From positions 558,001 through 622,000 of the forward strand of contig CALSPZ010000001.1 of NCBI GenBank assembly GCA_943788365.1: 64,000 bases of DNA, given 5' to 3'. Shown here one piece after another: positions 16,161-25,434 of the stretch; within the stretch, counting starts at the first letter, position 1; each line of letters begins with the position of its first letter. Source of the stretch: CAJQGY01 sp905478015 (GTDB lineage Bacteria; Pseudomonadota; Gammaproteobacteria; Magnimaribacterales; D2472). Under the pieces are notes generated by a model. It was not told the origin of the DNA. It was given only the letters and a program-made list of their open reading frames with translations, and made no database searches. Both the position numbers and the translations under genes were made by a program.

Positions 16161-16689
16161 TTAAGTACCTTTCCCAATTAAATAAATTTCCAGGGTCTGA
16201 CTTGCGCCCAGGAGCAATTTCTGAATGACCCTTAATATTATTCTTATTAATAAAAGTATACTCTTGCATGAGTTTTGATGTTATTAATTTCAATTTACTG
16301 TATTGAATATCCTCAAAAATATCATCATCTGAACCCTCTAACTCGATGCCTATTGAATAATCATTGCAATTATCTTTATTCTCAAATGAAGACTCGCCAG
16401 CATGCCACGCTCTCATATTAAATGGAACAAATTGAATAACTTCTCCTGATCTTTTAATAAGAATGTGAGCAGAAACCTTTAAATCTTTAATTTCTTGATA
16501 AAAATCATCTAATGAAGCATCTAGCTTATTTAAAAAAAAATTTTCAATATGATTAGTATTATATTTTTTTGGTGGAAGACTGATTGAATGAATAACCAAT
16601 AAGCTTATTTCTGCATTTAAAGGCCGTTCATTAAAATTTGGTGATCTCAAAAAACGTACATCTTGGAGAATATGATTTTTAATTTGCAT
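16150..16689 (-). CDS. ampD: 1,6-anhydro-N-acetylmuramyl-L-alanine amidase AmpD
   Basis: Cytoplasmic zinc amidase that removes the peptide from anhydro-MurNAc during wall recycling. Zinc ligands are H34 (LLVIHSISLPP), H155 and D165 (GHSEIAPGRKSDPG), matching the E. coli H34/H154/D164 positions; E116 (IGIELEG) is the catalytic-site glutamate. The length, 179, is normal and there is no signal peptide, which separates it from the periplasmic AmiD. The start ATG directly follows the ispH stop, and the gene overlaps ampG. Confidence 0.94.
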   Translation of the reverse strand: MQIKNHILQDVRFLRSPNFNERPLNAEISLLVIHSISLPPKKYNTNHIENFFLNKLDASLDDFYQEIKDLKVSAHILIKRSGEVIQFVPFNMRAWHAGESSFENKDNCNDYSIGIELEGSDDDIFEDIQYSKLKLITSKLMQEYTFINKNNIKGHSEIAPGRKSDPGNLFNWERYLNGL

Positions 16690-17637
16690 TTATCTTAGGC
16701 TGGGCGGAAGCTTGAAGAAAATATTCTCTTCATCTTTGCCATCTTCTATGATTGGTGCACCTATGTATTTTTCAAGAGCCTGAGCAATCTCTTGTACTCT
16801 TTCTTCAGGAGCTGATGCCCCTGCAGTAATTGAAATATTCTTGCAACCATCGAGCTGAGATAGATCCAAATCATCAAACTCATCTATTAATACTGACTTG
16901 CAACCACACTTTTCCGCTAACTCTTTCAGTCTATTAGAGTTCGAGCTATTAATAGATCCAACCACAATCATATAATCAGATTCTAAAGCTAATTGCTTTA
17001 CGGCATCTTGTCTATTCTGAGTTGCATAACATATATCATCCTTTTTAGGTATTTTAATTTTAGGAAATCTATTTTTTAAAATATTTATAATTGATTTCGT
17101 ATCATCAACACTAAGGGTGGTTTGAGTGACAATTGCTAAATTATCTTGATTGATAATTTTTATGGACAATGCTTCTTTATTATCTTGTACTAAATAAATG
17201 TTGCTATTTTTTTTATCTATATGTCTTCCCATTGTTCCCTCTACCTCAGGATGACCTTCATGGCCAATTAGGATGATGTCTCTATTGGCTCTGGCATGTC
17301 TTACAACTTCCATGTGTACTTTTGTTACTAGCGGACAAGTGGCATCATAAAAATTCAAATTTCTTTCTTTTGTTTCGGCTTCGACTTTATCAGAGACTCC
17401 ATGCGCACTGAAAATAACAAGTGAGCCATCAGGTATCTCATTAATTTCTTCAATAAAGATGGCCCCTCTTCTTTTGAGGTCTTCTACTACAAATTTATTA
17501 TGAACAACTTCATGCTTTACATATACAGGTGCGCCATGAATCTCAAGAGCTCTATTTACAATATCGATAGCCCTGTCTACTCCAGCACAAAACCCTCTTG
17601 GATTAGCAAGCTTAATTTGCTTTTCAAACATTTTCAT
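16690..17637 (-). CDS. ispH: 4-hydroxy-3-methylbut-2-enyl diphosphate reductase
   Basis: Last enzyme of the MEP isoprenoid pathway, producing IPP and DMAPP with a [4Fe-4S] cluster. The three cluster cysteines lie in ANPRGFCAGVDRAI, DATCPLVTKVH and DICYATQNRQ. HEVVHN and GHEGHPEVEGT provide substrate histidines and the proton-donor region. The protein is 315 residues. It overlaps lspA by 14 bases; fkpB, which separates them in E. coli, is absent. ispG, the preceding pathway enzyme, lies at 42857-43951. The ATG two codons downstream is an alternative start. Confidence 0.97.
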   Translation of the reverse strand: MKMFEKQIKLANPRGFCAGVDRAIDIVNRALEIHGAPVYVKHEVVHNKFVVEDLKRRGAIFIEEINEIPDGSLVIFSAHGVSDKVEAETKERNLNFYDATCPLVTKVHMEVVRHARANRDIILIGHEGHPEVEGTMGRHIDKKNSNIYLVQDNKEALSIKIINQDNLAIVTQTTLSVDDTKSIINILKNRFPKIKIPKKDDICYATQNRQDAVKQLALESDYMIVVGSINSSNSNRLKELAEKCGCKSVLIDEFDDLDLSQLDGCKNISITAGASAPEERVQEIAQALEKYIGAPIIEDGKDEENIFFKLPPSLR

Positions 17638-18091
17638 TTTTATGAAAAAATTCTGATGTGATCAATATTACTGCACCAATTGAAATAAATGCATCTGCTG
17701 GATTAAATACAAAAAAAGAATAATCCATAACTATTAAATGAAACATATCTGTAACTTGACCATCTGGAGCTCTGTCAATCAAATTGCCCAATGCTCCGGC
17801 TATAATCATTGCAAGACTATAAATCTTAAGAGTATTTTTTTCATTTCTAAGAATGCTGGCTAAATAAGCAACAATTAACATACCGATTAAAAAAATAATA
17901 TTTGAAAAAATTTTTTGGTCTAAGTCAAACATTCCAAAGGCTATTCCGGAATTATAAATTAGCAATAAATCTACAAAAGGTATAAAAGGTTTTGGCTGTC
18001 CAAATAATAAATTTTCAATAGAGTGGTATTTAATTAATAAATCAACTAAAACTAATAATGATATGAAGAGATAAGGATAGAATTTATACAA
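17624..18091 (-). CDS. lspA: Lipoprotein signal peptidase
   Basis: Inner-membrane aspartyl protease that cleaves prolipoprotein signal peptides. The 155 residues form four membrane helices. Catalytic aspartates are D115 (QVTDMFH) and D133 (VFNPADAFI), and the conserved LIYNSGIAFGMF and GNLIDR motifs are present. Likely substrates in this window are Pal, BamB and BamC. The start overlaps the ileS stop by eight bases, the usual ileS-lspA coupling. Confidence 0.97.
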   Translation of the reverse strand: MYKFYPYLFISLLVLVDLLIKYHSIENLLFGQPKPFIPFVDLLLIYNSGIAFGMFDLDQKIFSNIIFLIGMLIVAYLASILRNEKNTLKIYSLAMIIAGALGNLIDRAPDGQVTDMFHLIVMDYSFFVFNPADAFISIGAVILITSEFFHKNENV

Positions 18092-20855
18092 AATGCCTTA
18101 ACTCTCCATCATTTTCAATATTTTCCACACATCTAGAGCATGCCTCTTCATGGCCTTCAATAGTCCCAACAGAAGAGCATCTATGCCAACACCTTGAACA
18201 TTTAGGGTCTTCAGAAACAGAAATATCTATTGAAAAATTATCAGCTTTTTTAATCTTCGCATCGCTTGAAATAAAAATAAAATGGAGCTCATCACCTATT
18301 TTATTTAATAAATTATAATCATCTTCTTTTAAATTTAAATTAACAATTGAGTCAAGCGATCCTTTGATGCTATTTTCAGATCTCATCTTCTCTATTGATT
18401 GGTTGACAAGATCTTTAATTTCGAAAATCCTTGACCAATCTTCAGAAGTTATACTTCCTTCAATGCTTATATCTTTATAACCATATCTATCTAGAAAAAT
18501 TGATTCGCTTTGATCTTTCAAGGATGGATGAGTTTGCCATATTTCCTCAGCTGTAAATGAAAGAATTGGCGCAATAAGCCTTACAAGAATATTGCAAATA
18601 TAATCCAAGCTTGTTTGGCATGACCTTCTAGCATTTGAGTTTTTACCGGTAGTGTAAAGCCTATCCTTAACAATATCTAAATATATTCCGCCCAATTCAT
18701 TTACACAAAAATTATGAATTTTTTGAACAGCAGTATGATATGAGTAACTCTCATAATCCTTTAAAACATTCTCCTCAAGCTCCTTTGAAGCATTAATAAT
18801 CCATTTATCAAGCTCCACCTGGTCTTTCATTTCTATGGAATCTTTATTACTAAAATCATGGAGATTACCAAGAACAAATCTCAATGTATTTCTTATTCTT
18901 CTATATTGATCTGATACCCTCTTTAAGATTTCATCAGACGCAACCATTTCGCTCCTAAAGTCTGTTGAAGCAACCCATAATCTTAGAATATCAGCTCCAA
19001 GACTATCCCAGACTTTCTGTGGAGATACTACATTCCCAAGAGATTTTGATTGCTTTCTTCCATTTTCATCAACCACAAAACCATGGGTTAAAACTGATTT
19101 ATATGGAGCTCTGTTATTCATGGCCATAGATGTTAATAATGAAGATTGGAACCAGCCTCTATGCTGATCTGAACCTTCAAGATATAAATCTGCCACAGTA
19201 TCCTTGCCAAACCTATCATCGGTGACAGCAAAATGGGTCACACCTGAATCAAACCATACATCAAGAGAATCTGTAACTTTAATATATTGATCATAATCAT
19301 CAATGTATTCAGACAGGTCTAGTGAACTCCATGCAGAGATGCCCTCTTTTTCTATTAGGTCGGCAAATTTTATAAATAGTTTATCTTGATCAGGATGTAT
19401 CTCTCCAGTCTCTTTATTTATAACAAGGGTAATTGGTACGCCCCAGTTTCTTTGCCTAGAGATACACCAATCTGGTCTATCATTGAGCATTGAATTAATT
19501 CTTTGGAGCCCCCATGATGGCTCCCAGTTCACACTATCAACAACTTCTTTAGCATCTGATAAAAGGTTGGCTTTGTTCATTGAAATAAACCATTGAGCTG
19601 TAGCTGTAAAGATTAGAGGGGTTTTGTGCCTCCAGCAGTGTGGATATGAATGGTCATAATTCTCCACTGATACGAGAGCATGAACATCAGAAAGTTTTTG
19701 AATGATCTTTTCATCTGCTTTAAGCGGAGGAAGCCCTTCAATAAAGTCAAAATCTGATGTGAATAAAGCTCTAGCATTCAAGGCTTTGTATACTTCTATA
19801 TTATTTTTTTTGCATATATTAAAGTCATCTAACCCATGTGCTGGAGCTGTATGAACACAACCAGTACCAGCCTCGGTTGTAACATGGTCGCCTTCCAGTA
19901 AAATTGACTTCCTGTTAATGAATGGATGTTGCAGTTCTATATTGCCGAATGAACTACCCTTTACAACTGATATAATTTCCATATCAGATTTCCATCTTAG
20001 ATCGCAGGAATCTACCATTTCTTCAGCAATAATTATGAACGCATGATCTTTTTTTACCAATGCATAATTAAGATCAGGATTGATGCAAACAGCAACATTT
20101 GATGGAATTGTCCATGGTGTCGTGGTCCAAATTACAAATGAAATATTATCAATATTAATTTGATTAAATACCTCATTTACCTTGCTTACATACTTATCAG
20201 AGACTTTGAAACTTACATCAATAGATTTAGAGACTTTATCCATATACTCTACTTCTGCTTCTGCTAGAGCCGAGCCACAATCTTGACACCAATTAACAGG
20301 TTTCTCACCTTTATGGATATGACCTTTTTCAAAAATTTTTCCAAGGGCTCTAACAACATCAGCTTCAAAAGTTGAATCCAAGCTTTTATAGGGATTTTCC
20401 CACTCACCAAAAACTCCAAGTCTAATAAAATCCTCTTTTTGCTTATCTATTTGAGTGAGGGCATATTCTTTGCAGGCTTCCTGAAAGAGTTTTTTGTCAG
20501 AGACTACTTCACTTCGCCTTCCATGCTTCTTCTCTACATTTAGCTCAATTGGCAATCCATGACAGTCCCAGCCAGGCACATAAGGCGCATCATAACCGCT
20601 TAAAGTTTTTGATTTAATAGTAATATCTTTTAAGATTTTATTAACTGAATGTCCTAAATGAATTGGGCCATTTGCATAAGGAGGGCCATCATGAAGAATA
20701 AACCTCTCATTGCCATCATTAAGCTTCCTTATCTTGTTATACAAATCAATATCATTCCAGAAGCTTAGAATTTCTGGTTCCTTTCTAGGTAGGCCAGCTT
20801 TCATGGATAATTCTGTTTCTGGTAGGTTAAGCGTATCTCTGTAGTTTGTGGCCAT
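18084..20855 (-). CDS. ileS: Isoleucine--tRNA ligase
   Basis: Class I synthetase of 923 residues, close to E. coli (938). The HIGH-type motif is in GPPYANGPIHLGHSVNK. The editing domain contains WTTTPWTIPSN. The KMSKS loop reads KQSKS (GRKQSKSLGN), with Gln in place of Met. The C-terminal zinc finger (CSRCWHRC, CSRC) is complete, as in the eubacterial, mupirocin-sensitive type. It lies in the conserved murJ-ribF-ileS-lspA order. Nothing else is odd. Confidence 0.97.
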   Translation of the reverse strand: MATNYRDTLNLPETELSMKAGLPRKEPEILSFWNDIDLYNKIRKLNDGNERFILHDGPPYANGPIHLGHSVNKILKDITIKSKTLSGYDAPYVPGWDCHGLPIELNVEKKHGRRSEVVSDKKLFQEACKEYALTQIDKQKEDFIRLGVFGEWENPYKSLDSTFEADVVRALGKIFEKGHIHKGEKPVNWCQDCGSALAEAEVEYMDKVSKSIDVSFKVSDKYVSKVNEVFNQINIDNISFVIWTTTPWTIPSNVAVCINPDLNYALVKKDHAFIIIAEEMVDSCDLRWKSDMEIISVVKGSSFGNIELQHPFINRKSILLEGDHVTTEAGTGCVHTAPAHGLDDFNICKKNNIEVYKALNARALFTSDFDFIEGLPPLKADEKIIQKLSDVHALVSVENYDHSYPHCWRHKTPLIFTATAQWFISMNKANLLSDAKEVVDSVNWEPSWGLQRINSMLNDRPDWCISRQRNWGVPITLVINKETGEIHPDQDKLFIKFADLIEKEGISAWSSLDLSEYIDDYDQYIKVTDSLDVWFDSGVTHFAVTDDRFGKDTVADLYLEGSDQHRGWFQSSLLTSMAMNNRAPYKSVLTHGFVVDENGRKQSKSLGNVVSPQKVWDSLGADILRLWVASTDFRSEMVASDEILKRVSDQYRRIRNTLRFVLGNLHDFSNKDSIEMKDQVELDKWIINASKELEENVLKDYESYSYHTAVQKIHNFCVNELGGIYLDIVKDRLYTTGKNSNARRSCQTSLDYICNILVRLIAPILSFTAEEIWQTHPSLKDQSESIFLDRYGYKDISIEGSITSEDWSRIFEIKDLVNQSIEKMRSENSIKGSLDSIVNLNLKEDDYNLLNKIGDELHFIFISSDAKIKKADNFSIDISVSEDPKCSRCWHRCSSVGTIEGHEEACSRCVENIENDGELRHFV

Positions 20856-20861
20856 AATTTT

Positions 20862-21809
20862 TTATCTTAATAACTCTTTGGCTATTGATATATCTTTTTG
20901 AATTTGAGATTTTAACAGATTAAGATCTTTAAACTTCTTTTCATCTCTAATTTTATGTTTAAATTCAACCTCCAGTCTCTTTGAATATATATCTCTATTG
21001 AAATCAAATATATGAACTTCTAGAACAGGCTTAGTGCCATTAACTGTAGGCCTTACTCCCATATTAGCAATTCCTTTATAAATTTCTTTTTCAAGCAAAC
21101 ATTTGACCGCATAAACTCCAGAAATTGGTAGTTTTTGCTTCGGAATCCACAGGTTGGCTGTTGGAACACCAATAGTTCTTCCTAGCTGCTGACCTTCTAC
21201 GACCTTACCAGAAAAAGTATAAGGCCTGCCTAAAAGTTTTGATGCTAGTGAAAAATTACTCTTAAGTAATGACTCTCTTATCCATGTACTACTCACTCTT
21301 TTCTCTTCATGTAAAAAAGTGGGTGTATTTGATATTGAGACTTTATTAATGTCACCCCAATTTTTTAAAAATTTAAAATCTCCTGCTCTATCTGCTCCAA
21401 ATCTAAAATCATCTCCTACTTTTAAAGAAACTAAATCTAGTGAACCTAAAATTTCTTCAATAAAACTCTCTGGAGACATTGACCGAAGAGTATCATTGAA
21501 CTTTAAGAAGAATCCAAAATCTATACCTTCTTCATCAAGAAGTTTAACTTTCTCCCTCCAAGGAGAAAGTCTAGGAGGAGAGATTTCAATATTATTATTT
21601 TTTTTTGCAAAATATTCTGATGCATGTGGTTCAGTAAAAAAAACAATGGTTTTAGAATTTCTATTTTTAGCATCATCTTTAATAGACTTAAGAATAGACT
21701 TATGACCCAAATGCAAACCATCAAAATTTCCAATGGTTGCAGAAAGCTGAACCTCTGGAAATCTTTTTTTAAAAAGATTAATATTATTTTGGCCTCTAAT
21801 TAAGTACAT
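20862..21809 (-). CDS. ribF: Bifunctional riboflavin kinase / FMN adenylyltransferase
   Basis: Makes FMN and FAD from riboflavin. Residues about 1-175 are the nucleotidyltransferase (TIGNFDGLHLGHKS; STWIRESL), and about 185-310 the kinase (GRTIGVPTANLW, then GVYAV and NMGVRPTV). The ATG at 21807-21809 is chosen because the protein then begins MYLIRGQNN like other RibF proteins (315 residues). The frame is open to 21842, but that would overlap murJ by 29 bases and add 11 unconserved residues. No FMN riboswitch is seen. FAD is needed by SdhA and LpdA encoded nearby. Confidence 0.95.
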   Translation of the reverse strand: MYLIRGQNNINLFKKRFPEVQLSATIGNFDGLHLGHKSILKSIKDDAKNRNSKTIVFFTEPHASEYFAKKNNNIEISPPRLSPWREKVKLLDEEGIDFGFFLKFNDTLRSMSPESFIEEILGSLDLVSLKVGDDFRFGADRAGDFKFLKNWGDINKVSISNTPTFLHEEKRVSSTWIRESLLKSNFSLASKLLGRPYTFSGKVVEGQQLGRTIGVPTANLWIPKQKLPISGVYAVKCLLEKEIYKGIANMGVRPTVNGTKPVLEVHIFDFNRDIYSKRLEVEFKHKIRDEKKFKDLNLLKSQIQKDISIAKELLR

Positions 21810-21813
21810 TTTA

Positions 21814-23373
21814 TTATTCAGATAACAGTTTTTTGAACTCACTACCTAAAAATATTTTAATACATGAAAAATATATTAAAACCGAGATAGCTACTTCTAA
21901 AGATAAAAATAATATTTTGCTAAAAGCGTCTATATCAGAAAAGATGAAATATTGATTAAATTGGTATAAAAATAAAGACAGAGCAAAGCATGATGCTAAC
22001 AAAGATAAATTAAACCTATTAAATGGGTTGCTGAGCTTAACTATTCCTTCTCGAGCTAATATACACTCAAGAATTAAAACACTTACAAGTGCTGCAATTG
22101 AACTCCCCATTGCAATCCCCACATGCCCATACCCATAAATAAAAGCAAATATATAATTAAGAAGAATATTTAATATTAATGAAACTAAGGCTATTAAAAC
22201 TGGGACCTTGGTTATCTTTCTAGAAAAAAAAGCAGGTATTAATATTTTCATTAACATAAAAAATGGAAGTCCAAGGGCTAAAATCTCTAAACTTAATGAA
22301 GTCTTAATTACATCAACATTTGTAAATTCACCTCTAAAAAAAATAGTACTAATAATATGTTCAGCACAAAAATATATCCCAATACATGAAGGAAGCCCTA
22401 TTATTAATACTACTTTTTGAGCTTTTTTAACACTTTTAATAAAATCTATCTTGTTGGTATCAAAATCAATATTTGATAGCAGGGGAAGAAGAATAGTCCC
22501 GATTGCTATAGCAAATACTCCCATGGGTAATTGAATTAATCTATCAGAAATATAAAGCCAGGTAGGGCTTCCGGTCTCAAGTAGTGAAGCAAATATTGTA
22601 TCTACAAGTATATTTATTTGCATAATCCCGCCTGCAAATAGTGCGGGTAACATTACTAATAAAACTTTTTTCACTCCAGGATGATTAAGATTAAACTTAG
22701 GAACAGGAAGCCTATCAATTGCTGAAAGTGGTGCTAATTGAATTATAAATTGTAAAATACCAGCTACCAAAACACCCCAGGCTAGAGGATAGATAGGTAT
22801 TGAATACAAAGGTGCTATTTTATATGCAGTTAGAATTAGGCATAAATTAAAAATTATAGGTGTTGCTGCTGGTACTGAAAATTTTGAATGCGTGTTTTGA
22901 ATTCCAGATGCAAAAGCAACAAGAGATATCAATGATAGGTATGGAAACATAATTCTTAAAATATCTACTGATATATTCTGCTTTATTGGGTCTGAATAAA
23001 ATCCTGGAGCAAATATCATGACTACCAGTGGTGAAAAAAGTAGAACTATGACGGTAAAACAAAATAGAAATACTAATAGTGTTCCTAAGAGAGAATTTAA
23101 AAACTCTTTTGATAAGCGCTCATTATTTTCTTTATAGTAGTCACTGTAAACTGGTATAAAGGCTTGATTGAATGCTCCTTCTGCAAAAAATCTTCTAAAT
23201 AAATTTGGAATTTTTAAGATAACGATAAAAATATCATGCAAATATGAGGCTCCAAGCAAGCCTGTTGTTGCTATATCTCTAAATAAACCAAATAATCTTG
23301 ATAAACCAGTCCATCCACTTACTTTCTTTAATGAGCTAAAAAGATTAGGTTGTTTTTTGCTAGTTTGATTCAA
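21814..23373 (-). CDS. murJ: Lipid II flippase MurJ
   Basis: Fourteen-helix inner-membrane protein (519 residues) that flips lipid II to the periplasm. N-terminal family signatures are seen: SGWTGLSRLFGLFRDI, then IFIVILKIPNLFRRFFAEGAFNQAFIPVY. Charged cavity residues of MVF/MurJ proteins, such as Arg in FRRFFAEGAF, are kept, as is RLIQLPMGVFAIAIGT further on. It starts the murJ-ribF-ileS-lspA-ispH-ampD-ampG run. The double stop TAATAA lies just before the ribF start. Confidence 0.96.
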   Translation of the reverse strand: MNQTSKKQPNLFSSLKKVSGWTGLSRLFGLFRDIATTGLLGASYLHDIFIVILKIPNLFRRFFAEGAFNQAFIPVYSDYYKENNERLSKEFLNSLLGTLLVFLFCFTVIVLLFSPLVVMIFAPGFYSDPIKQNISVDILRIMFPYLSLISLVAFASGIQNTHSKFSVPAATPIIFNLCLILTAYKIAPLYSIPIYPLAWGVLVAGILQFIIQLAPLSAIDRLPVPKFNLNHPGVKKVLLVMLPALFAGGIMQINILVDTIFASLLETGSPTWLYISDRLIQLPMGVFAIAIGTILLPLLSNIDFDTNKIDFIKSVKKAQKVVLIIGLPSCIGIYFCAEHIISTIFFRGEFTNVDVIKTSLSLEILALGLPFFMLMKILIPAFFSRKITKVPVLIALVSLILNILLNYIFAFIYGYGHVGIAMGSSIAALVSVLILECILAREGIVKLSNPFNRFNLSLLASCFALSLFLYQFNQYFIFSDIDAFSKILFLSLEVAISVLIYFSCIKIFLGSEFKKLLSE

Positions 23374-23382
23374 GTGGTTCTA

Positions 23383-23775
23383 TTATTTTGCATCAAAATC
23401 AAGAGCTACTGAATTTATACAATATCTCAATCCTGTTGGATCTGGGCCATCTTCAAAAACATGACCGAGATGAGCATCACATTTTGAACATTTTATTTCA
23501 GTTCTTGTTCTAGATAATGAATTATCTTCATGTTCGGTAACTGATGAGCTCTCAATAGGCACAAAGAAGCTTGGCCATCCGCAACCAGCATCAAATTTTG
23601 TTTGCGACTCAAATAGAGGTTCTGAGCAACAAATACATTTATAAATACCACTTTCATCAAAGTCCCAGTATTTACCAGTAAACGGTCTTTCTGTAGCAGA
23701 CTCTCTTGTTACTTTAAAAGATTCGTCTGATAAAGAACCTTTCCACTCCTGATCAGTTTTTTTTATTTTACTCAT
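23383..23775 (-). CDS. msrB: Peptide methionine-(R)-S-oxide reductase
   Basis: Reduces methionine-R-sulfoxide in damaged proteins. The 130 residues show the zinc-binding cysteine pairs C47/C50 and C96/C99 (KCSKCDAHLGHVFEDG), the catalytic C119 in LRYCINSVAL, a candidate resolving cysteine C65 in FDAGCGWPSF, and the substrate pocket around it. There is no signal peptide, so it is cytoplasmic. It lies ten bases upstream of the murJ start and 52 bases after a winged-helix-like gene. Confidence 0.96.
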   Translation of the reverse strand: MSKIKKTDQEWKGSLSDESFKVTRESATERPFTGKYWDFDESGIYKCICCSEPLFESQTKFDAGCGWPSFFVPIESSSVTEHEDNSLSRTRTEIKCSKCDAHLGHVFEDGPDPTGLRYCINSVALDFDAK

Positions 23776-23827
23776 AGCATAATTGTAATAAATATAATTA
23801 AGTAAATGTAGTAAAAATAGATATTAA

Positions 23828-24247
23828 CTATTTTTCGAAGATATTATTTATGTTATTAGCTCCCTCAAGGAATTCGGTAACTAACTGAGTTGATGGAGAG
23901 TATATTCTTCTTCTTTTGTCTACTGTAGATGATTTTTCAATAATATATCCAAGCTCAACTGCCTGTTTAAGGACTTGTAGTCTTTTAATTCTAGATGCGT
24001 ATTTCTGCGGAACAAGAGATATAGCATGCTCTTGAGATATCTCATCACCATCAAAATATTCAACCATAAAAGTTAAAAGAAAAAAATATTTATAAACATC
24101 GGATCTAAAAAACGTTAATATTGAAGACTTTTCATCATCGAGTAGAAGAATTAGTAATTTTTTAATTATAGGCAAGGCATTTTTAAGATGACTTAGCTGT
24201 TGTTCGTTATTATTTTTTAAATGATCAATAAGTTCATCATTTTTCAT
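23828..24247 (-). CDS. Small winged-helix-like protein, possible MarR-type regulator
   Basis: I do not recognise a named family. The 139-residue protein is predicted all-helical in its first half (leucine-rich, with hydrophobic stretches ILTFFRSDVYKYFFLLTFMV). It ends in a pattern typical of winged-helix DNA-binding proteins: helix-turn-helix region (ASRIKRLQVLKQAVELGYI) and a basic wing (TVDKRRRIYSPSTQL), which resembles MarR-type wings. A GGAGAAG ribosome site precedes the ATG. Proximity to msrB (52 bases) hints at a shared message, possibly stress-related; that is inference. Confidence 0.6.
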   Translation of the reverse strand: MKNDELIDHLKNNNEQQLSHLKNALPIIKKLLILLLDDEKSSILTFFRSDVYKYFFLLTFMVEYFDGDEISQEHAISLVPQKYASRIKRLQVLKQAVELGYIIEKSSTVDKRRRIYSPSTQLVTEFLEGANNINNIFEK

Positions 24248-24398
24248 AACTTCTCCACAATCTTATTTTAAATATACATGTGCAGTTCTGATGTCGATAT
24301 GAGACTAATAAATATATATATTAATTATAAATGAATTATATTATCAGAATTAACATAGGAATTAGTACATATCAGTTTCATCTATATATTAAATATAC
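24248..24398. other. AT-rich intergenic region between the winged-helix gene and pdxB
   Basis: 151 bases, extremely AT-rich, probably holding the promoter for the winged-helix gene. GAATTA occurs three times (24333, 24347, 24359), which could be an operator but is expected often in such DNA. No terminator hairpin for pdxB is seen. Confidence 0.4.
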
Positions 24399-25433
24399 TT
24401 ATATTTTATATATAGAAAGATCATGTCTATTGAGATGAGAAGATCTTAATTTATTAAAGTTGTTTTTATGCATATTTTTAAATAAGTCTTTAAATCTATT
24501 TGACTCTATCTCAATATCATAATTATCGTTAAAATCTTTAAGATATTTATAGCTCTTTGCACTTGACGGATAAAGATTATCGATAAGTTTTAGGTTTTTA
24601 TTAACTATATTTTTATCAAAATTTAAGAAATTCATTAATCCAAAAAGGGTGTCTATAGTCCCTTTAACTTTTCCTTCAAAGCTGTGACCGGCAATATGAG
24701 GTGTTGCAATATAACAATCCATAATTGAATTTTTTAGATAGGGCTCATTCTCCCAAACATCAGCTATATAATTCTGTTTACTTTTTAAGATATCTACTTC
24801 AGATACTATACCCCCTCTTGAGGTATTGATAATGGAATGGCTGTTTGATTTTTCTAGAAATTCAGTATCTACCAAGTTATTTGTTGCAAATTTTGTCACG
24901 TAAGTTAAGGGGGTATGAATGGTTATGATTTCAGCTTGCATAATTTCTGAGATACTACTTAGAACTTTACTGTTTAAAAAAGGATCATAAGCAATATTAT
25001 TAATATTTAAATTATCTAAAATATTTTTAAGTCTCTTTCCAATATTGCCGTACCCAATTATGCCCACCGTATCAGTTTCTTTAAAGATTTTGTCTTTTTT
25101 AAGTTGGTAGAGTGAAGATAAAACATAATTGCATACTGAGAATGAATTACAGCCTTTGGCATTAAACCAAATTATATTATTGGTATCTAAGTAATTAGTG
25201 TCAATATGATCTATGCCAGCGGTGGCTGAGCCAATCCATTTAATATTCGAAGATAAAAGAAGTTGTTTATTTACATTGGTGTGTGATCTGACTAAAAGCG
25301 CATCTGCATCAACAATATTTGAATTGACTATATCTGCTGTCTCGAGGAAGTTTATAGAGGCATCATCAAAACCTCTTAGAAGAGGGAATATTGTATCAAT
25401 ATCTTTAATAGAGATATCAGCTACAATTTTCAT
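24399..25433 (-). CDS. pdxB: Erythronate-4-phosphate dehydrogenase
   Basis: Second step of DXP-dependent pyridoxal phosphate synthesis. D-2-hydroxyacid dehydrogenase fold: IGSATAGIDHID and NAKGCNSFSVCNYV are PdxB hallmarks. The NAD-binding GIIGYGNIGKRL follows, with catalytic Arg in INTSRGGIV, Glu in ENEP and His in ATPHIAGHS. The 344-residue length is slightly short of E. coli (378); the C-terminal dimerisation domain is abbreviated. PLP is needed by ThrC, AlaC and IscS encoded here. It follows an acyltransferase gene by one base. Confidence 0.93.
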   Translation of the reverse strand: MKIVADISIKDIDTIFPLLRGFDDASINFLETADIVNSNIVDADALLVRSHTNVNKQLLLSSNIKWIGSATAGIDHIDTNYLDTNNIIWFNAKGCNSFSVCNYVLSSLYQLKKDKIFKETDTVGIIGYGNIGKRLKNILDNLNINNIAYDPFLNSKVLSSISEIMQAEIITIHTPLTYVTKFATNNLVDTEFLEKSNSHSIINTSRGGIVSEVDILKSKQNYIADVWENEPYLKNSIMDCYIATPHIAGHSFEGKVKGTIDTLFGLMNFLNFDKNIVNKNLKLIDNLYPSSAKSYKYLKDFNDNYDIEIESNRFKDLFKNMHKNNFNKLRSSHLNRHDLSIYKI

Positions 25434-25434
25434 T

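Noticed and set aside
21810..21842. Longer N-terminus for RibF
   Set aside because: It would overlap murJ and adds unconserved residues; MYLIRG at 21809 matches the family start.
24333..24364. Three GAATTA direct repeats as an operator
   Set aside because: Six-base AT-rich words recur by chance in this DNA, and the spacings (14 and 12) are irregular.
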